Source of the DNA: Odiellus spinosus
Taxonomy: Eukaryota > Arthropoda > Arachnida > Opiliones > Phalangiidae
Length of the DNA stretch: 64,000 nt
Assembly: GCA_963920705.1 (NCBI GenBank)
Contig: OY987226.1
Location: forward strand, 7,442,501 to 7,506,500
Reading direction: 5' to 3'
The notes beneath the pieces are model-generated. The model saw only the letters and a program-made list of their open reading frames with translations, did no database searches and had not been told where the DNA came from. The translations under genes were made by a program, and so were the position numbers. Positions 61,675 to 64,000 of the stretch are shown here, piece by piece (within the stretch, counting starts at the first letter, position 1; each line of letters starts with the position of its first letter).

Positions 61675-62944
61675 GAGTTAGCGTTCCATCGCTATGACCC
61701 CAGCCTGTTGGCTTCGGTGCGTACGTCTATATTTTATTCATCCTTATATTTTTATTTTTAAAACAGAGCGAACTAACTAGATTTTTAAATGCAAATCGAC
61801 CGGGCATTAAGTGAGCTCACCGCTTAGTGTGAAAACACTTAAAACGGAAAACCAAAAAGTTGAATTTAATCTTAAAAAAAAAAAAATTACTTCGGCCGCG
61901 GTTTCAATTATGAACTTAACTAGGGTAGCAAAAACAAGTCGTCACGTTGCGTAACTACTGTGACCCCACGCAGACCATCTGGTTTCTCGATTTTTGTAAC
62001 ATAATTAGACTTGTAAATATTGACTATTTTCACTACGCGTAACTTTCTACAGATCGATTTTGTAAGGCATCTGGGACTATAATTTTATTTTAAAGTAAAG
62101 GACCAGAATAAATATAATTTGACCCGCAGTCGTGAGAACGAGAAATGTTTTTTCTCCAATCGATTTCTCGAAACTGCTTCGGGAACCATGCAGTTTCAAA
62201 CCGATTCGGCTTCAACAACCAACAGATGAAACTATATAATAAGTCGGTTTATGAATATGATGCGTGAGAAAATGGCGCTTAAAACAATTCTGATAGATTT
62301 TAATTTCAGTTTGATCTGGAATTCGATATGGATATGTAAGTGTCATCATAGCTGTAAGGCAGTAGTCATGCAGCTCACAAAAAAGAAAATTTATCGGACA
62401 ATGTCTAGCGCTTATTTCCGTTATCTCCAAAGAAATTATAGACATTAGTGATACTCAACATGGGAACTCAAGAATTTTTCACATAATTTTTAACCTCGTT
62501 AAAAAAGATGCTATTAAATGCACCCCATTATAATTTAGAAAGATAATCTCGGCTCCATTTTTGCGACTCAATCCTTCTTATATACATTTACGCGTTGTCT
62601 TTACATTCTTTGACAGCTAGAGTACATAACACATCCGCCTCATAAATATTTAAGAGGTGTATATGGAAAGAAGGAAGGGTATTTCTCTTTTTACGCGAAA
62701 CTTGAGATTGTATTTTGGCGGAGCATGAAGACTAAAGTCTTTCAATAGCGCGGTCAGCGTCTTATCCCTATACCACTCTCAAACGTACAGTTCGTCCACT
62801 GACTTAAAGGTAATTGAAAGAAAGGCTTGTCGAATGAGATAAGAGTTGCGAATGACGCGTGATATCTCTTTTCTCTCGGGCTTTAACTCTATTTCTTTAC
62901 CCTAGTGAACGCGCTTCAATGCATAAACTTCCGTTCAAGAGAAA

Positions 62945-63035
62945 TTGATTTAATAAAAAACTCAGGCGGATTGATACAAAATGATAAATCTGATAGAGAA
63001 GAAAATAGTTCACGCAATTCTTCATGAACACGAAT
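62945..63035. repeat. Dispersed repeat T, copy 2
   Basis: ACTCAGGCGGATTGATACAA, GATAGAGAAGAAAATAGTTC and ACGCAATTCTTCATGAACAC match copy 1 in order. It ends next to the 406-bp tandem duplication. Confidence 0.5.
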
Positions 63036-63047
63036 ATAGAGGCTCTA

Positions 63048-63860
63048 AAACTTTTACTACATTGTTGGGGCGAGAGTTTTTGGGTGAAAAAAATCTAGGA
63101 TTAAGTTTGAATTGGCCGGTGGGTGTAAAACTGAAAAAAAGGCTTAACTAAAGGCGATGTATATTTATTAAATTTATGTTTGACGTCTATTTCGAGTGAA
63201 GAAACTTTATAAAATTTGACAGTTTTTTTATATCTTTTTTTACCCCAAAAAGTTTGACAAATTTTTTATTTAAAATTACATTTAAAATTATATTTAAGTT
63301 TTAACGTATATCCGATATTGTAAACCAGAAATGAATCACTTGAAGAAGAATGCTAGACTTTCAGTTTAGTGATAATTCAAGCCTTTTTTCATTTTCCCAA
63401 ATCTATAGCTTGGGGGAATTCTATCAGAGCGTAGTTTTGTGCAACTTATAGAGAAACTTTTACTACATTGTTGGGGCGAGAGTTTTTGGGTGAAAAAAAT
63501 CTAGGATTAAGTTTGAATTGGCCGGAGGGTGTAAAACTGAAAAAAAAAGGCTTAACTAAAGGCGATGTATATTTATTAAATTTATGTTTGACGTCTATTT
63601 CGAGTGAAGAAACTTTATAAAATTGACAGTTTTTTTATATCTTTTTTTACCCCAAAAAGTTTGACAAATTTTTTATTTAAAATTACATTTAAAATTATAT
63701 TTAAGTTTTAACGTATATCCGATATTGTAAACCAGAAATGAATCACTTGAAGAAGAATGCTAGACTTTCAGTTTAGTGATAATTCAAGCCTTTTTTCATT
63801 TTCCCAAATCTATAGCTTGGGGGAATTCTATCAGAGCGTAGTTTTGTGCAACTTATAGAG
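63048..63860. repeat. Head-to-tail duplication of a 406-bp segment
   Basis: 63048-63453 is repeated at 63454-63860. The copies differ by only a few changes: GGTGGG/GGAGGG, a longer A run in copy 2, and AAATTTGAC/AAATTGAC. The junction shares AAAC. No open frame of note. Either a very recent tandem duplication or an assembly artefact from two haplotypes. Confidence 0.95.
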
Positions 63861-64000
63861 AAAAGCTCGAAGTTCTTGCCCCTATCTTGTTTCAATCCGA
63901 AAATTTTATTAAAGGGCTAAAGACTGCATTATATATTTATGTTTCAATTTATTACATTGATTTAGTTATATATATCATTTACGATATAATATTTGTTTAA

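Noticed and set aside
1-64000. tRNA, rRNA and spliceosomal RNA genes
   Set aside because: Looked for B-box (GGTTCGA-x-x-CC) and snRNA signature stretches on both strands; no convincing match was found by eye.

Overview
This is AT-rich eukaryotic nuclear DNA, almost certainly from an insect and possibly a beetle. The support is an insect-type gustatory receptor, an ortholog of Drosophila nervous wreck (nwk), a FRAS1/FREM-type matrix gene, GT-AG introns, and many small non-autonomous DNA transposons. No prokaryotic, viral or CRISPR feature was seen.

Layout. Positions 1-22,541 hold no exon I can support; they contain minisatellites and MITEs and are probably the large third intron (or 3' flank) of the minus-strand FREM gene. 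Positions 22,542-29,306 (minus) carry the first three coding exons of that gene: signal peptide, FREM amino-terminal region, and a single 4.2-kb exon with twelve CSPG repeats, the last one cut by the exon end. Positions 29.3-46.0 kb are intergenic, with several MITEs whose target-site duplications (TSDs) can still be read. Positions 46,057-47,622 (plus) are a gustatory receptor gene interrupted inside its first membrane helix by a 317-bp MITE with perfect terminal inverted repeats (TIRs) and a perfect 7-bp TSD. Positions 52,204-64,000 (plus) are the 5' end of nwk: a seven-codon first coding exon, a 2.2-kb intron full of tandem repeats, a 98-nt F-BAR exon, then an intron that runs off the right edge.

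The genes belong to unrelated processes: basement-membrane adhesion (FREM), taste (Gr) and synaptic membrane remodelling (nwk). Nothing suggests co-regulation. What ties the window together is transposon activity. At least eight MITE families are visible, with TSDs of TTAA, TA, 5, 6, 7 and 9 bp; one family is nested inside another, and one has conserved arms around exchangeable cores.

Limits: exons were placed by reading splice signals and family similarity by eye. MITE families were grouped by eye, and superfamily names are inferred from TSD length and terminal bases only.
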